The position numbers and the translations under genes are program-made. A stretch of 64,000 nucleotides of DNA from Paractinoplanes durhamensis (GTDB lineage Bacteria > Actinomycetota > Actinomycetes > Mycobacteriales > Micromonosporaceae): NCBI RefSeq assembly GCF_016862175.1, contig NZ_BOML01000038.1, forward strand, positions 231,214-295,213, given 5' to 3'. Of this stretch, positions 43,946-52,807 are shown piece by piece (within the stretch, counting starts at the first letter, position 1; each line of letters starts with the position of its first letter). The notes below the pieces were generated by a model that was given only the letters and a program-made list of their open reading frames with translations, was not told the origin of the DNA and did not search any database.

Positions 43946-44818
43946 TCACGCGGACTTCTTGACCGCCTTCTTGGCAGGCGCGGCTTTCTTAGCGGCCGCC
44001 TTCTTCGGTGCGGCTTTCTTGACGGGGACGGGCTCCTCGCCCCGGGCCTTCTTGGCCCGCTCGACCGACGCCTTCAGCGCGGCCATCAGGTCGATCGCCG
44101 CGGCCGGCGCCTCCTCGGCCTCCTCCGGCTGCACGATCTCCCGGCCCTCGACCTTCGCGTCGATGACCTCCTGCAGGGCGGCCCGGTAGTTGTCGGTGAA
44201 CTCCTCCGGCTTGAAACTGCCGGCCATCGAGTCGATCAGCGAGCTGGCCATGGCCAGCTCGGCCGGGCGGGTCTCGACGTCCTCGTCGAGGAAACCGAAG
44301 TCGGGGGTGCGCACCTCGTCCGGCCAGAGCATCGTGTTGAGCACCAGCACGTCGTCGTGCACGCGCAGGGTGGCCAGCTGCTCCCGCTGGCGCATCGCGA
44401 TCTTGACGATGGCGACCCGGTCGGCGTCCTTGAGCGCGTCGCGGAGCAACACGTACGGCTTGGCGGCCTGGCCCTCGGGTTCGAGGTAGTAGGTCTTGGC
44501 GAACAGGATAGGGTCGATGTCCTCGGCGGGCACGAACTGCAGCACGTCGATCGCCCGGGACGTGGTCAGCGGCAGCTCGGCGAAGTCCTCGTCGGTCAGG
44601 ATGACCATCTCGCCGCCGCCGATGTCGTACCCCTTGGCGATGTCGTCGTAGCTGACCACCTCGCCGTCGATGGAGCAGGTGCGCTGGTATTTGATCCGGC
44701 CCCCGTCGGTGCGGTGCACCTGGTGGAACCGGATGTCTTTCTCCTCGGTCGCGGAGTACAGCTTCACGGCGATCGACACCAGGCCGAACGAGACCGCGCC
44801 CTTCCAGATCGCGCGCAT
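43946..44818 (-). CDS. ku: Non-homologous end-joining protein Ku
   Basis: A 290-residue bacterial Ku. It begins MRAIWKGAVSFGLVSIAVKLYSAT and has the core KTYYLEPEG and the C-terminal lysine/alanine tail (KKAAPKKAAAKKAAPAKKAVKKSA) that aids DNA binding. Ku dimers encircle broken DNA ends and recruit LigD. It is divergent from the ligase gene; an 85-bp shared promoter region lies between them. Confidence 0.97.
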   Translation of the reverse strand: MRAIWKGAVSFGLVSIAVKLYSATEEKDIRFHQVHRTDGGRIKYQRTCSIDGEVVSYDDIAKGYDIGGGEMVILTDEDFAELPLTTSRAIDVLQFVPAEDIDPILFAKTYYLEPEGQAAKPYVLLRDALKDADRVAIVKIAMRQREQLATLRVHDDVLVLNTMLWPDEVRTPDFGFLDEDVETRPAELAMASSLIDSMAGSFKPEEFTDNYRAALQEVIDAKVEGREIVQPEEAEEAPAAAIDLMAALKASVERAKKARGEEPVPVKKAAPKKAAAKKAAPAKKAVKKSA

Positions 44819-44838
44819 GGTGAATATCCCCTCGTCAT

Positions 44839-44850
44839 TCCTGATCAGGA
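44839..44850. promoter_or_regulatory. 12-bp palindrome in ku/ligD divergent promoter
   Basis: TCCTGATCAGGA is a perfect palindrome 21 bases before the ku start and 54 before the ligase start. It may be an operator that controls both NHEJ arms. Confidence 0.5.
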
Positions 44851-44903
44851 TCGCATCAGTGAGACGCCTGCGTAAGGTGTTCGCTCCTGCTTATGGTGAT
44901 CGG

Positions 44904-45854
44904 GTGCCCGCTGCCCCGCTGTCTCCGATGCTCGCCACCGCCGGTGCGCTGCCGGCCGGGGCGGGCTGGAGCTACGAGTTCAAGTGGGACGGGGTCCGCG
45001 TTCTCGCGCTGTTCGCCGGGGGTCCGCCCGACCTGTTCGCCCGCTCCGGAGCGGTGGTGACCAAGGCATACCCGGAAATCGCCGACCTGCACCTGCCGGA
45101 GGGCACGCTGCTGGACGGCGAGATGGTGGTGCTCGACGCGCAGGGGCGGCCGTCGTTCACGGCCCTGGCCGAGCGCATGCACGTGCGCGAGCAGGGCCGG
45201 GCGGCGCGGCTGGCGGTGAGCGTGCCGGTCACGTACATGATCTTCGACCTGCTCTTCTACGACGGGCAGGACTACACCGGGCTGCCCTATCTGGCTCGCC
45301 GGGAACGGCTGGAGGAGCTGGGGCTGGCCGGGCCGCGCTGGATGGTGCCGCCGGCGTTCGGCGACGGGCCGGCGACCGCGGCCGCGGCCCGGGAGAACCA
45401 CCTCGAGGGCGTGGTGGCCAAGCGGACCGACTCGGTCTATCTGCCGGGCAACCGTTCGCCGGACTGGGTCAAGGTGAAGTTCGATCGCACCGGGGACTAC
45501 GTGATCGGCGGGTGGCGGTCCGGCGTACGCAAGCTCGGGGGTCTTCTTGTCGGGGTGCCCGGCCCGGAGGGGCTGGTTTTTCGTGGCCGAGTGGGCGGCG
45601 GCATCGGCGCGGTGGCCGAGAAGGAGCTGCTGGCCGCGCTGGAACCGCTCGCCCGGCGGGATTCTCCGTTCGCGCCCGGCGCGGTTCCGCGGGAGGATTC
45701 GAGGGGCGCCCACTGGGTAGATCCGCAGCTGGTGGTCGAGGTGCGGTACGGCAATCGCACGCCGGACGGCCGGTTGCGCTTCCCGCGCTTCCTGCGGATC
45801 CGCGACGACAAGTCCCCGGCCGAGTGCGCGGAGGAGGACGAGGATGGCTCCTGA
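44904..45854 (+). CDS. ligD: LigD ATP-dependent DNA ligase domain protein
   Basis: A 316-residue ligase. The adenylated lysine is in YEFKWDGVR (about residue 27), motif III is DGEMVVLD, motif IV EGVVAKR and motif V WVKVKF, followed by an OB-fold domain. GTG 44904. It lacks the polymerase and 3'-phosphoesterase domains of full LigD; the polymerase is the next gene, overlapping by 11 bases. This split arrangement is common in Streptomyces and relatives. It seals double-strand breaks with Ku. Confidence 0.94.
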   Translation: MPAAPLSPMLATAGALPAGAGWSYEFKWDGVRVLALFAGGPPDLFARSGAVVTKAYPEIADLHLPEGTLLDGEMVVLDAQGRPSFTALAERMHVREQGRAARLAVSVPVTYMIFDLLFYDGQDYTGLPYLARRERLEELGLAGPRWMVPPAFGDGPATAAAARENHLEGVVAKRTDSVYLPGNRSPDWVKVKFDRTGDYVIGGWRSGVRKLGGLLVGVPGPEGLVFRGRVGGGIGAVAEKELLAALEPLARRDSPFAPGAVPREDSRGAHWVDPQLVVEVRYGNRTPDGRLRFPRFLRIRDDKSPAECAEEDEDGS

Positions 45855-46755
45855 CCGGTTTCCGGTGTCCATCGAGGGCCGTGACCTGGAGCTTTCCAAT
45901 CTCGACAAGATCTTGTTCCCGGCCGCCGGGTTCACCAAGGGCGAGGTCATCGACTACTACACCCGGGTGGCGCCGGTCATCCTCCCGCATCTCGCCGATC
46001 GGGCCGTGACCCGGATCCGCTATCCCAACGGGGTCGACGGCGTGCACTTCTTCGAGAAGAACAAGCCGGGGGGTACGCCCGGTTGGGTGCGCCTGGAGAC
46101 GCTGCCGGTGCCGGGCTCGACCAAGAGCCGGGAGACGATCGACTTCGTGGTGGTGGACGACCTGCCCACCCTGGTCTGGCTGGCGAATCTGGCGGCCCTC
46201 GAACTGCACACTCCGCAGTGGAAAATCGGGAAAAATCCGGATCTGCTGGTGGTGGACCTTGACCCCGGCGCGCCGGCCGGGCTGCGGGAGTGCTCCGCGG
46301 TGGCGGTGCTGATGCGGGATCGGCTGGCGGCGGACGGGGTGGCGGCGTTCCCGAAGACGTCCGGCAAGAAGGGCATGCAACTGTGCTGCCCGATCTCCGG
46401 GACGCAGGATGCGGAGCTGGTCACCGCGTACGCCAAAAAGGTGGCCGAGGAGCTGGCGGCGATGGTCCCGGCCTCGATCACCGCGAAGATGGCGAAAGCC
46501 ATCCGGCCCGGAAAGATCTTCATCGACTGGAGCCAGAACGCGGCGGCGAAGACGACCGTGACGCCCTATTCGCTGCGGGCGCAGGAGCACCCCACCGTGT
46601 CGACGCCGCTCACCTGGGACGAGGTCGAAGCGGTCGGCACCGGCGCGGCCGAACCGCACCACTATCGGCCGGCCGAGGTGCTCGACCGGATCGAGGCGCA
46701 CGGTGATCTGCTGAGTGAGCTGCTGGTTCCGGGACCGAAGGTGCCCGTTTCGTGA
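45844..46755 (+). CDS. ligD: LigD polymerase domain protein
   Basis: A 303-residue primase-polymerase of the LigD PolDom type. Conserved features are LSNLDKILFPAAGFTKGEVIDYY near the N-terminus, FFEKNKPGGTPGWV, the metal-binding LVVDLDPG, FPKTSGKKGMQL and FIDWSQNAAAKTTVTPYSLRA. It fills gaps, preferring ribonucleotides, during end joining. It overlaps the ligase gene by 11 bases, implying coupled translation. Confidence 0.95.
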   Translation: MAPDRFPVSIEGRDLELSNLDKILFPAAGFTKGEVIDYYTRVAPVILPHLADRAVTRIRYPNGVDGVHFFEKNKPGGTPGWVRLETLPVPGSTKSRETIDFVVVDDLPTLVWLANLAALELHTPQWKIGKNPDLLVVDLDPGAPAGLRECSAVAVLMRDRLAADGVAAFPKTSGKKGMQLCCPISGTQDAELVTAYAKKVAEELAAMVPASITAKMAKAIRPGKIFIDWSQNAAAKTTVTPYSLRAQEHPTVSTPLTWDEVEAVGTGAAEPHHYRPAEVLDRIEAHGDLLSELLVPGPKVPVS

Positions 46756-46792
46756 TCGACGACCGCTCGTAACTACCGCCGCTAGACCCTCG

Positions 46793-46823
46793 ATCCCCGC
46801 CGGTGCATGCCGGCGGGGATTTT
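46793..46823 (+). terminator. Terminator after ligD polymerase gene
   Basis: Perfect 11-bp stem ATCCCCGCCGG/CCGGCGGGGAT, loop TGCATG, then TTTCTTC. It ends the NHEJ operon. Confidence 0.92.
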
Positions 46824-46834
46824 CTTCGTGGCTC

Positions 46835-46853
46835 TACCTTGCGTGGCAAGGTA
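46835..46853. promoter_or_regulatory. Operator candidate upstream of padR
   Basis: TACCTTGCGTGGCAAGGTA: perfect seven-base arms with a five-base spacer, 11 bases before the padR ATG. PadR proteins commonly bind their own promoter at such sites. Confidence 0.8.
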
Positions 46854-46864
46854 CTGTGTCTGGC

Positions 46865-47200
46865 ATGGCAGAACTGGCGACCAGCCTCCGACGTGGAACC
46901 CTCGAGTTCTGCGTGCTGGCCATGGTCGAGCACGAGGACCGCTATGGCACCGAGATCGTCCGTCGCTTCGGCGAGGAGCCCAACCTCGCCGCCAGCGAGG
47001 GCACCATCTATCCGCTGCTCTCCCGGCTGCGCCGGGTCGGCTGGCTGGACAGCAAATGGGCCGAGTCGCCGTCCGGGCCACCCCGGCGCTACTACGCACT
47101 GACCGGCGACGGGCGCTCCGCGCTCGCGCACTTCCGCACCGAATGGGTTTCGTTCCGTCAAACCGTTGATCGTCTCGTGGGGACCGGTGAAGCCGCGTGA
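46865..47200 (+). CDS. PadR-family transcriptional regulator
   Basis: A 111-residue PadR protein: LRRGTLEFCVLAMVEHEDRYGTEIVRRF, then SEGTIYPLLSRLRRVGWLDS and PRRYYALTGDG, the standard winged-helix pattern. ATG 46865. Its TGA overlaps the GTG of the HAAS-domain gene; this pairing is a common signalling unit in which the membrane partner modulates PadR. Confidence 0.95.
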   Translation: MAELATSLRRGTLEFCVLAMVEHEDRYGTEIVRRFGEEPNLAASEGTIYPLLSRLRRVGWLDSKWAESPSGPPRRYYALTGDGRSALAHFRTEWVSFRQTVDRLVGTGEAA

Positions 47201-47613
47201 ACACCAAGAACACTGACGTCGTCGCGGAGTACCTGCACGAGGTCGACGTCCGGCTGGCCGGGCTGCCCGTGCTTCAGCGCCGCGAGTTGCTCGCCGACCT
47301 GGCCGCGCACATCGCCAGCGAGCGGGCCGAGCGCAACATCCAGACCGAGGGCGAGCTGATCGAGGTGCTCGAGCGGCTCGGCAGCCCGGACGTGGTGGCC
47401 GCGGCCGCGCACGAGGAGTTCGGCCCGGCGGTGGCGCCACCGTCGGCCAAGAAACGGATCCCCTGGTATTGGCCGGCGGCGGCGATCGCCACGGTGGTCG
47501 TGGTGCTCTTCCTCTGCGCCGGGGCGTTCTTCTGGTCGAGCTCGTCCGGCCCCGAGCCGTCCATCGAGCAGGTGACGCCGGTGCCGGCGCCGTCGATGGC
47601 GCCCAGCCGTTAG
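47197..47613 (+). CDS. HAAS-domain membrane protein (PadR partner)
   Basis: A 138-residue protein. The HAAS domain covers about residues 8-75 (YLHEVDVRLAGLPVLQRRELLADLAAHI, VLERLGSPDVVAAAA), followed by one membrane helix (WPAAAIATVVVVLFLCAGAFFW) and a short proline/serine-rich external tail. It likely relays an envelope signal to PadR. GTG 47197. It overlaps the convergent XPB gene by four bases. Confidence 0.9.
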   Translation: MNTKNTDVVAEYLHEVDVRLAGLPVLQRRELLADLAAHIASERAERNIQTEGELIEVLERLGSPDVVAAAAHEEFGPAVAPPSAKKRIPWYWPAAAIATVVVVLFLCAGAFFWSSSSGPEPSIEQVTPVPAPSMAPSR

Positions 47614-49271
47614 TCGATCTGCGGAAGGGGCGGGCCGAGCACGTCGTCCGCGTCCACGATGGTGTACGCGTACCCCTGCTCGGCCAGGAAGCGCTGCCGG
47701 TGCGCGGCGTAGTCGGTGTCGATCGTGTCGCGGGAGACGACCGTGTAGAAGTGCGCCTGCCGGCCGTCCGCCTTCGGTCGCAGCACCCGGCCGAGGCGCT
47801 GGGCCTCCTCCTGCCGGGAGCCGAACGTGCCGGACACCTGGATCGCCACCGCCGCCTCGGGCAGGTCGATCGAGAAGTTACCGACCTTGGACAGCACCAG
47901 CGTCCTCAGCGAACCCTCGCGGAACGCGTCGAACAGCCGCTCCCGCTCCTTGTTCGTGGTCGAGCCCTCGACGATCGGGGCGTCCAGGTATTCGCCCAGG
48001 GTGTGCAGCTGGTCCAGGAAGCCGCCGATCACCAGCACCTGCTCGTCCGGGTGCTTGTCGACCAGGGCCTTCACCACCGGCAGCTTGGTGCGCGCGGTGG
48101 CGGCCGCCCGGTAGCGCTCCTCGGCCTCGGTCACCGCGTACGTCATCCGCTCGGCGTCGGTGAGGGTGACCCGCACCTCGACGCACTCGGCCGGCGCGAT
48201 CCAGCCCTGCGCCTCGATGTCCTTCCAGGGCGCGTCGTAGCGCTTCGGCCCGATCAGCGAGAAGACGTCGCCCTCCCGGCCGTCCTCGCGCACCAGGGTG
48301 GCGGTGAGGCCGAGCCGGCGGCGGGCCTGCAGGTCGGCGGTGAACCGGAAGATCGGCGCGGGCAGCAGGTGCACCTCGTCGTAGATGACCAGGCCCCAGT
48401 CGCGGGCGCCGAACAGGTCGAGGTGGGTGAACGTGCCGCCGCGACGGGACGTCAGCACCTGGTAGGTCGCGATGGTGACCGGGCGGATCTCCTTGCGCTC
48501 GCCGCTGTATTCGCCGATCTCCTCCTCGGTGAGCGAGGTGCGGGCGACCAGCTCGCGCTTCCACTGCCGGCCGGCCACCGTGTTGGTGACCAGGATCAGC
48601 GTGGTCGCCTTGGCGGTGGCCATCGCGGCCGCGCCGACCAGCGTCTTGCCGGCGCCGCAGGGCAGCACCACCACGCCGGAGCCGCCGGCCCAGAAGCCGT
48701 CGACCGCCTCCTGCTGGTAGGAGCGCAGGGTCCAGCCGTCTTCCGCCAGGGCGATCTCGTGCGCCTCGCCGTCCACGTAACCGGCCAGGTCCTCGGCCGG
48801 CCAGCCGAGCTTGAGCAGCGCCTGCTTCAACCGGCCGCGTTCGGACGGGTGCACCATGATCGTCTCGTCGTCGATCCGGTTGCCGAGCATGCCGGCCAGC
48901 TTCTTCGACTTGGCCACCTCGATCAGCACGATCTTGTCGAGGCCGTGCAGGACGAGCCCGTGCACCGGGTCGTTGCGCAGCTGGAGCCGGCCGTAGCGGT
49001 CCATCGTCTCGGCCACGTCGACCAGCAGAGCGTTCGGCACCGGGTAGCGCGAGTAGCGCAGCAACGAGTCGACCACGTTCTCCGCGTCGTGCCCGGCGGC
49101 CCGGGCGTTCCACAGCCCGAGCGGGGTCAGCCGGTAGGTGTGCACGTGCTCCGGCGAGCGTTCCAGCTCGGCGAAGGGCGCGATCGCCATCCGGCACGCC
49201 TTCGCGTCCGGATGATCCACCTCCAGCAACAGTGTTTTGTCCGACTGCACGATCAGTGGTCCGCCGCTCAA
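47610..49271 (-). CDS. XPB-type DNA repair helicase
   Basis: A 553-residue SF2 helicase of the bacterial XPB/Rad25 group. An N-terminal damage-recognition-like domain is followed by PCGAGKTLVGAAAM (Walker A), YDEVHLLPA (DEVH), LGLTATLVREDGREGDVF and, in the second domain, QEEAQRLGRVLRPK. TTG at 49271, preceded by GAGGGGAC, places the start before SGGPLIVQSDKTLLLEVDHP, as in homologs. The neighbour upstream on the same strand is its usual partner, the helicase-associated protein. Confidence 0.94.
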   Translation of the reverse strand: MSGGPLIVQSDKTLLLEVDHPDAKACRMAIAPFAELERSPEHVHTYRLTPLGLWNARAAGHDAENVVDSLLRYSRYPVPNALLVDVAETMDRYGRLQLRNDPVHGLVLHGLDKIVLIEVAKSKKLAGMLGNRIDDETIMVHPSERGRLKQALLKLGWPAEDLAGYVDGEAHEIALAEDGWTLRSYQQEAVDGFWAGGSGVVVLPCGAGKTLVGAAAMATAKATTLILVTNTVAGRQWKRELVARTSLTEEEIGEYSGERKEIRPVTIATYQVLTSRRGGTFTHLDLFGARDWGLVIYDEVHLLPAPIFRFTADLQARRRLGLTATLVREDGREGDVFSLIGPKRYDAPWKDIEAQGWIAPAECVEVRVTLTDAERMTYAVTEAEERYRAAATARTKLPVVKALVDKHPDEQVLVIGGFLDQLHTLGEYLDAPIVEGSTTNKERERLFDAFREGSLRTLVLSKVGNFSIDLPEAAVAIQVSGTFGSRQEEAQRLGRVLRPKADGRQAHFYTVVSRDTIDTDYAAHRQRFLAEQGYAYTIVDADDVLGPPLPQID

Positions 49272-49333
49272 CTGAAGTCCCCTCGAACCGACGAAAGCCG
49301 ACCCTCCAGTTTGCCACGGCCTCGCGGTGCGAG

Positions 49334-51763
49334 TCAGTCCTCCTCGGGGACCGCCGCGGTGATCCGGTGCAGGGCGAACGTGTGCAGCGTCTCGGTCCGC
49401 TCGTCCTCGGCCCGCAGGTACCCGGCGCTCAGCGACACCGGGCGGACCAGCCGGGACAGCGTGGAGCCGTGCGAATCCACATATCCCACCCAAACCCGCG
49501 CCTTCTCCCGGACCGCCTGCTGCAGCACCTCCATCGCCTCCCCGTGCCGCTGCACCGAGGTGAGACCGGTCACGCTCTGCCCGTTCGCGGCACGCACGGT
49601 GACCGGCGCGCGGCGAGCCGCCCGGGTGGCGACATCGCCACGGCGCAACTGCTCGACCACCCCGGCGAGACGGGGTCCGGCCAGGATCGGGGGTCCGGCC
49701 TGATCGGCCAGCCTGCTTGCGAGGGACGTACGGGTGGGAGCGCGCCGCACCTTCGGCCTGGTCAGCACGGTCGCCCCGCCCGCGTCCTCGGCGACCGGCG
49801 CGAACCCGTGCTCACGCAGCTGGGCCAGCATCCGGGCCACCTGCATCGGGCTGACCAGCACGGTCGGCGCGATCTGCCGGAAACCGAGGGGAGCCAGCCG
49901 CTTGTCCGCCAGCACCTCGGCGATCAGCGCCTCGTCGTCGCCGCGCAGGTAGGAACCGGCCGAGCCGACCCGCAGCCCGCCGTGCCGGCGCGCCGCGTCG
50001 TCGATCATGTAGGTCAGGGTCTGCGGCACCGGCGTCCGCGACCGCCGCTTGAACAGCGCGTGCAGGTCGTTCGCGGTGTAGCCGACGTCGAGGGCGCGGC
50101 GCACGCTGGCCGGGGTCACCCGGAAGACGCTGGCGCCGCCCGCCGACTCCGGCTCGGCCAGCACGTCCAGCTCGGCGGCCAGCTCCGGCTCGGGCGGGCC
50201 GGGCACCACCACCGACAGGTCGGCCTGCACCAGCACGTGGTCGACCGGTGCCGGCAGCAGCGCATCCAGGGCACGGACCAGGTCGGGCGGCGGTGCCGCG
50301 ATCCGGACACCCAGCGGGTCGGTCTCGTCGTCGTCCGGATCGTCGAGCAGCAAGCGAGCGTACGAGGTGATCGCGCCCAGCGCGGTCACGCCGAGCAGGG
50401 CGGCCCCGGCCAGCGCGTCCCGGTGGGCCGCCTCCCGGCCCCGGGCGCGCCGCGGCGCCTGCCAGGCCAGCAGCTCCAGCACGTCGTCGACGGCCGGGGC
50501 GGTGCCCGGCTCCAGGCCGGCCAGCACCAGCAGGGCCTCCCGGCGAGCCTGCGGTGCGCCGGCCCGCTCGGCCTCCGGGGCCAGCGCGTTGATCGGGCGG
50601 TCCCGATCGTCGCGGGCACCGACCAGACCGGGCTGACGGGTCATCGCCAGCCAGGCCCGGGCCAGGGTGTGCCAGCGCTGGGCGATGCTCAGCGCCCGCC
50701 ACAGATCGAACGCTCCGGTCGGCAGGAAGATCTCGTCGACCGCGCCGGTCGCCCGGCTCACCGTCACCGAGCGGTTGACGCCGGTGGTGTCGGTCTCGGC
50801 GAGCAGGCCCGCGGTGTAGCTGATCTCGATGAGCAGCGCCGCACCGGCCTCGTCGAGGCCGGCCGACCGGGCCAGCCGTCGCAGGTCGCGCACGCCCAGG
50901 CCGCCGGCTCGCAGCACCGGCGCCGCCTCGGCGGAGAGCGCCTCGAGCAGGGTCTCGGCGCTGCGCACCGCCTCCATCACCTGGCCGGCGCCGGCCGAGT
51001 CGACCGACTTCCGGTCGCGCGACGAGCCGGCCGGCACCGGCGGGAACGGGCGTAGCTCGCCGAGCGGACCGGACTCCCGGCGCAGCAGCATGCCCACCTC
51101 GCGGGGCAGCTCGACCAGCTCACCGTCGGCTCGCGGGGCCCGGCCGGCCTCCAAGATCGGCACCAGGATGTGCTGCTCGACCAGCCAGCGCACCGGCTCG
51201 GCCATCGACTCCCGGCCGGTGCCGCCGAGCGCGCCGATCGGCGGCCCGGCGGACAGCCGGTCGAGCACCGCGCGGGCCCCGGCCGGCGCGGCCAGGACCG
51301 TGCGGCGCAGCTTGGCCCCGTCGGCGCAGAGCGCGGCGGTCTGCGGGTCCAGGTAGTCGGCGGGCCGGCCCAGACCGGCCGGGTAGGGGGAGGTGACCTC
51401 GTCGACCGCGCCGGCGACGGCCAGCGCGTCGGCCGGGCCGTGCAGCAGGAACCGGACCCGGAGGCGGTCGATCGCCACCCGCACGTCGTCCGTGTGGGTG
51501 CTGCCGGCCAGCTCGAGGATGGCGTCGACCGAGGTCAGGGCGGTGTCGGCGGAGCGGGTCAGCCGGGCCGCGTCGAGGATGCGCAGGGTGAACTCGTCCA
51601 GCCCGTCGAGGCAGCGAGCGACCGAGCCGCGGGACTGGGCCCGGACCGCCAGCGCGGAGATGTCGGCGGGCACGGGCACGACGAGGTCGGGGCGCAGCTG
51701 AATGAGCGCGCCCAGGGCCTCGTCGGTGAGCGACCGTAGTTGATCGGCGAATGTGGTGGCCAT
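49334..51763 (-). CDS. Helicase-associated domain protein (XPB partner)
   Basis: An 809-residue protein of the actinobacterial family that accompanies XPB. It has an N-terminal winged-helix region (DALGALIQLRPDLVVP style) and a central domain with DHVLVQADLSVVVPGPPEPELAAELD, related to the N-terminal part of yeast Ssl2/XPB. A C-terminal WYL-like part follows (VWVGYVDSHGSTLSRLVRPVSL, SAGYLRAEDERTETLHTFALHRI). The WYL-like part may sense nucleic acids. ATG 51763. Exact role unknown; conserved pairing suggests it works with the helicase. Confidence 0.85.
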   Translation of the reverse strand: MATTFADQLRSLTDEALGALIQLRPDLVVPVPADISALAVRAQSRGSVARCLDGLDEFTLRILDAARLTRSADTALTSVDAILELAGSTHTDDVRVAIDRLRVRFLLHGPADALAVAGAVDEVTSPYPAGLGRPADYLDPQTAALCADGAKLRRTVLAAPAGARAVLDRLSAGPPIGALGGTGRESMAEPVRWLVEQHILVPILEAGRAPRADGELVELPREVGMLLRRESGPLGELRPFPPVPAGSSRDRKSVDSAGAGQVMEAVRSAETLLEALSAEAAPVLRAGGLGVRDLRRLARSAGLDEAGAALLIEISYTAGLLAETDTTGVNRSVTVSRATGAVDEIFLPTGAFDLWRALSIAQRWHTLARAWLAMTRQPGLVGARDDRDRPINALAPEAERAGAPQARREALLVLAGLEPGTAPAVDDVLELLAWQAPRRARGREAAHRDALAGAALLGVTALGAITSYARLLLDDPDDDETDPLGVRIAAPPPDLVRALDALLPAPVDHVLVQADLSVVVPGPPEPELAAELDVLAEPESAGGASVFRVTPASVRRALDVGYTANDLHALFKRRSRTPVPQTLTYMIDDAARRHGGLRVGSAGSYLRGDDEALIAEVLADKRLAPLGFRQIAPTVLVSPMQVARMLAQLREHGFAPVAEDAGGATVLTRPKVRRAPTRTSLASRLADQAGPPILAGPRLAGVVEQLRRGDVATRAARRAPVTVRAANGQSVTGLTSVQRHGEAMEVLQQAVREKARVWVGYVDSHGSTLSRLVRPVSLSAGYLRAEDERTETLHTFALHRITAAVPEED

Positions 51764-51847
51764 CGTGTTCAAAGCTAGCCGTCGTGGGACGATATTGAGG
51801 TGTCCGGGCGGGTCGCCCGGTTCGCTGAACGCCTGAAGGGGAGATCC

Positions 51848-52054
51848 GTGGCCGCACAGAACAAGTTGCCGGGTACGAATGTGAAGGGTGGCGCCGGGAG
51901 CCGTCCGGCCACCGGGCAGCCCGCGACCAGCGAAGCGCACCCCGTCTCCGAGATCCTGTCCGACCGGGCCGCCGCTCCGTCGCCGTTCGGTGACGACCAG
52001 ACCTTCCCGCTGCCGGTGGAGCGTTTGACGTACATCCCGTCGACCCCCGCGTGA
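51848..52054 (+). CDS. Small hypothetical protein
   Basis: A 68-residue disordered, proline/alanine-rich protein (begins VAAQNKLPGTNVKGGAG). GTG at 51848 follows GGGGAG. Its stop overlaps the GTG of the HAD gene, which supports that it is real. No domain recognised. Confidence 0.65.
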   Translation: MAAQNKLPGTNVKGGAGSRPATGQPATSEAHPVSEILSDRAAAPSPFGDDQTFPLPVERLTYIPSTPA

Positions 52055-52662
52055 GGGGTGCGGTCGGTTTCGATCTGGACATGACCCTGATCGACTCCCG
52101 GCCGGGGATCCATGCGGCCTACCGGGCGCTGACCGCCAAGACCGGTGTCTTCGTCGACGCCGACCTGGCGGTCACCCGGCTCGGCCCGCCGCTGCGCACC
52201 GAGCTGAGCGAGTGGTTCCCGGCCGCGGACGTCGAGGAAGCGGTCACCACCTACCGGGCGCTGTACCGGGAGTACGCGATCACGCCGACCGTCGCCGCCG
52301 CGGGCGCGGCCGAGGCCCTCGCCGCCGTGCGCGAGCTGGGCCTGCGGGTGGTCGTGGTGACCTCGAAGCTGGGCACGCTGGCCCAGGTGCACCTGGATCA
52401 CCTCGGGATGACCGCCGACGAGCTGGCCGGCGACCTCTTCGCCGAGGGCAAGGCGACCGCCCTGACCGAGTACGACGTCCGCTGGTATGTCGGTGATCAC
52501 GTCGCCGACATGGTCGCGGCCCGCACCGCCGGGGTGCCCGGCATCGGCCTGACCACCGGCCCGTGTTCCGCCGACGAGCTGCGCGCCGCCGGCGCCTCGT
52601 ACGTTCTGCCCGACCTCATCCCGTTCCCCGAGCTGCTGCGTGAGATTGCAGTTGGGCCGTAG
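52051..52662 (+). CDS. HAD-superfamily hydrolase (phosphoglycolate-phosphatase-like)
   Basis: A 203-residue HAD hydrolase. Motif I is VGFDLDMTLIDS, motif II VVVTSKLG, and motif IV VGDHVADMVAA. The cap domain is short and helical. The substrate is not defined. GTG 52051 overlaps the preceding small gene. Confidence 0.9.
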   Translation: MRGAVGFDLDMTLIDSRPGIHAAYRALTAKTGVFVDADLAVTRLGPPLRTELSEWFPAADVEEAVTTYRALYREYAITPTVAAAGAAEALAAVRELGLRVVVVTSKLGTLAQVHLDHLGMTADELAGDLFAEGKATALTEYDVRWYVGDHVADMVAARTAGVPGIGLTTGPCSADELRAAGASYVLPDLIPFPELLREIAVGP

Positions 52663-52705
52663 TGCTCCGTATCAGTAGCCTTGCGGTGAGTGGTTGTTTC
52701 CATTT

Positions 52706-52785
52706 GAGGGTTATTCAGGGCCCACCCCGACCCGCGCGTAGCCGCACCGTTCGCGCCTAGGTCTCCACCGCCCTGAATAATCCTC
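52706..52785 (+). promoter_or_regulatory. 80-base inverted repeat in cold-shock gene leader
   Basis: Arms GAGGGTTATTCAGGGC (52706-52721) and GCCCTGAATAATCCTC (52770-52785) are complementary over 16 bases with one G-T pair and a 48-base GC-rich loop. It ends 22 bases before the start of the cold-shock gene, so the ribosome site is close to the stem. A temperature- or protein-sensitive leader is possible. Confidence 0.6.
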
Positions 52786-52807
52786 ACCAGTGAAGTTGAG
52801 GTCAGCG

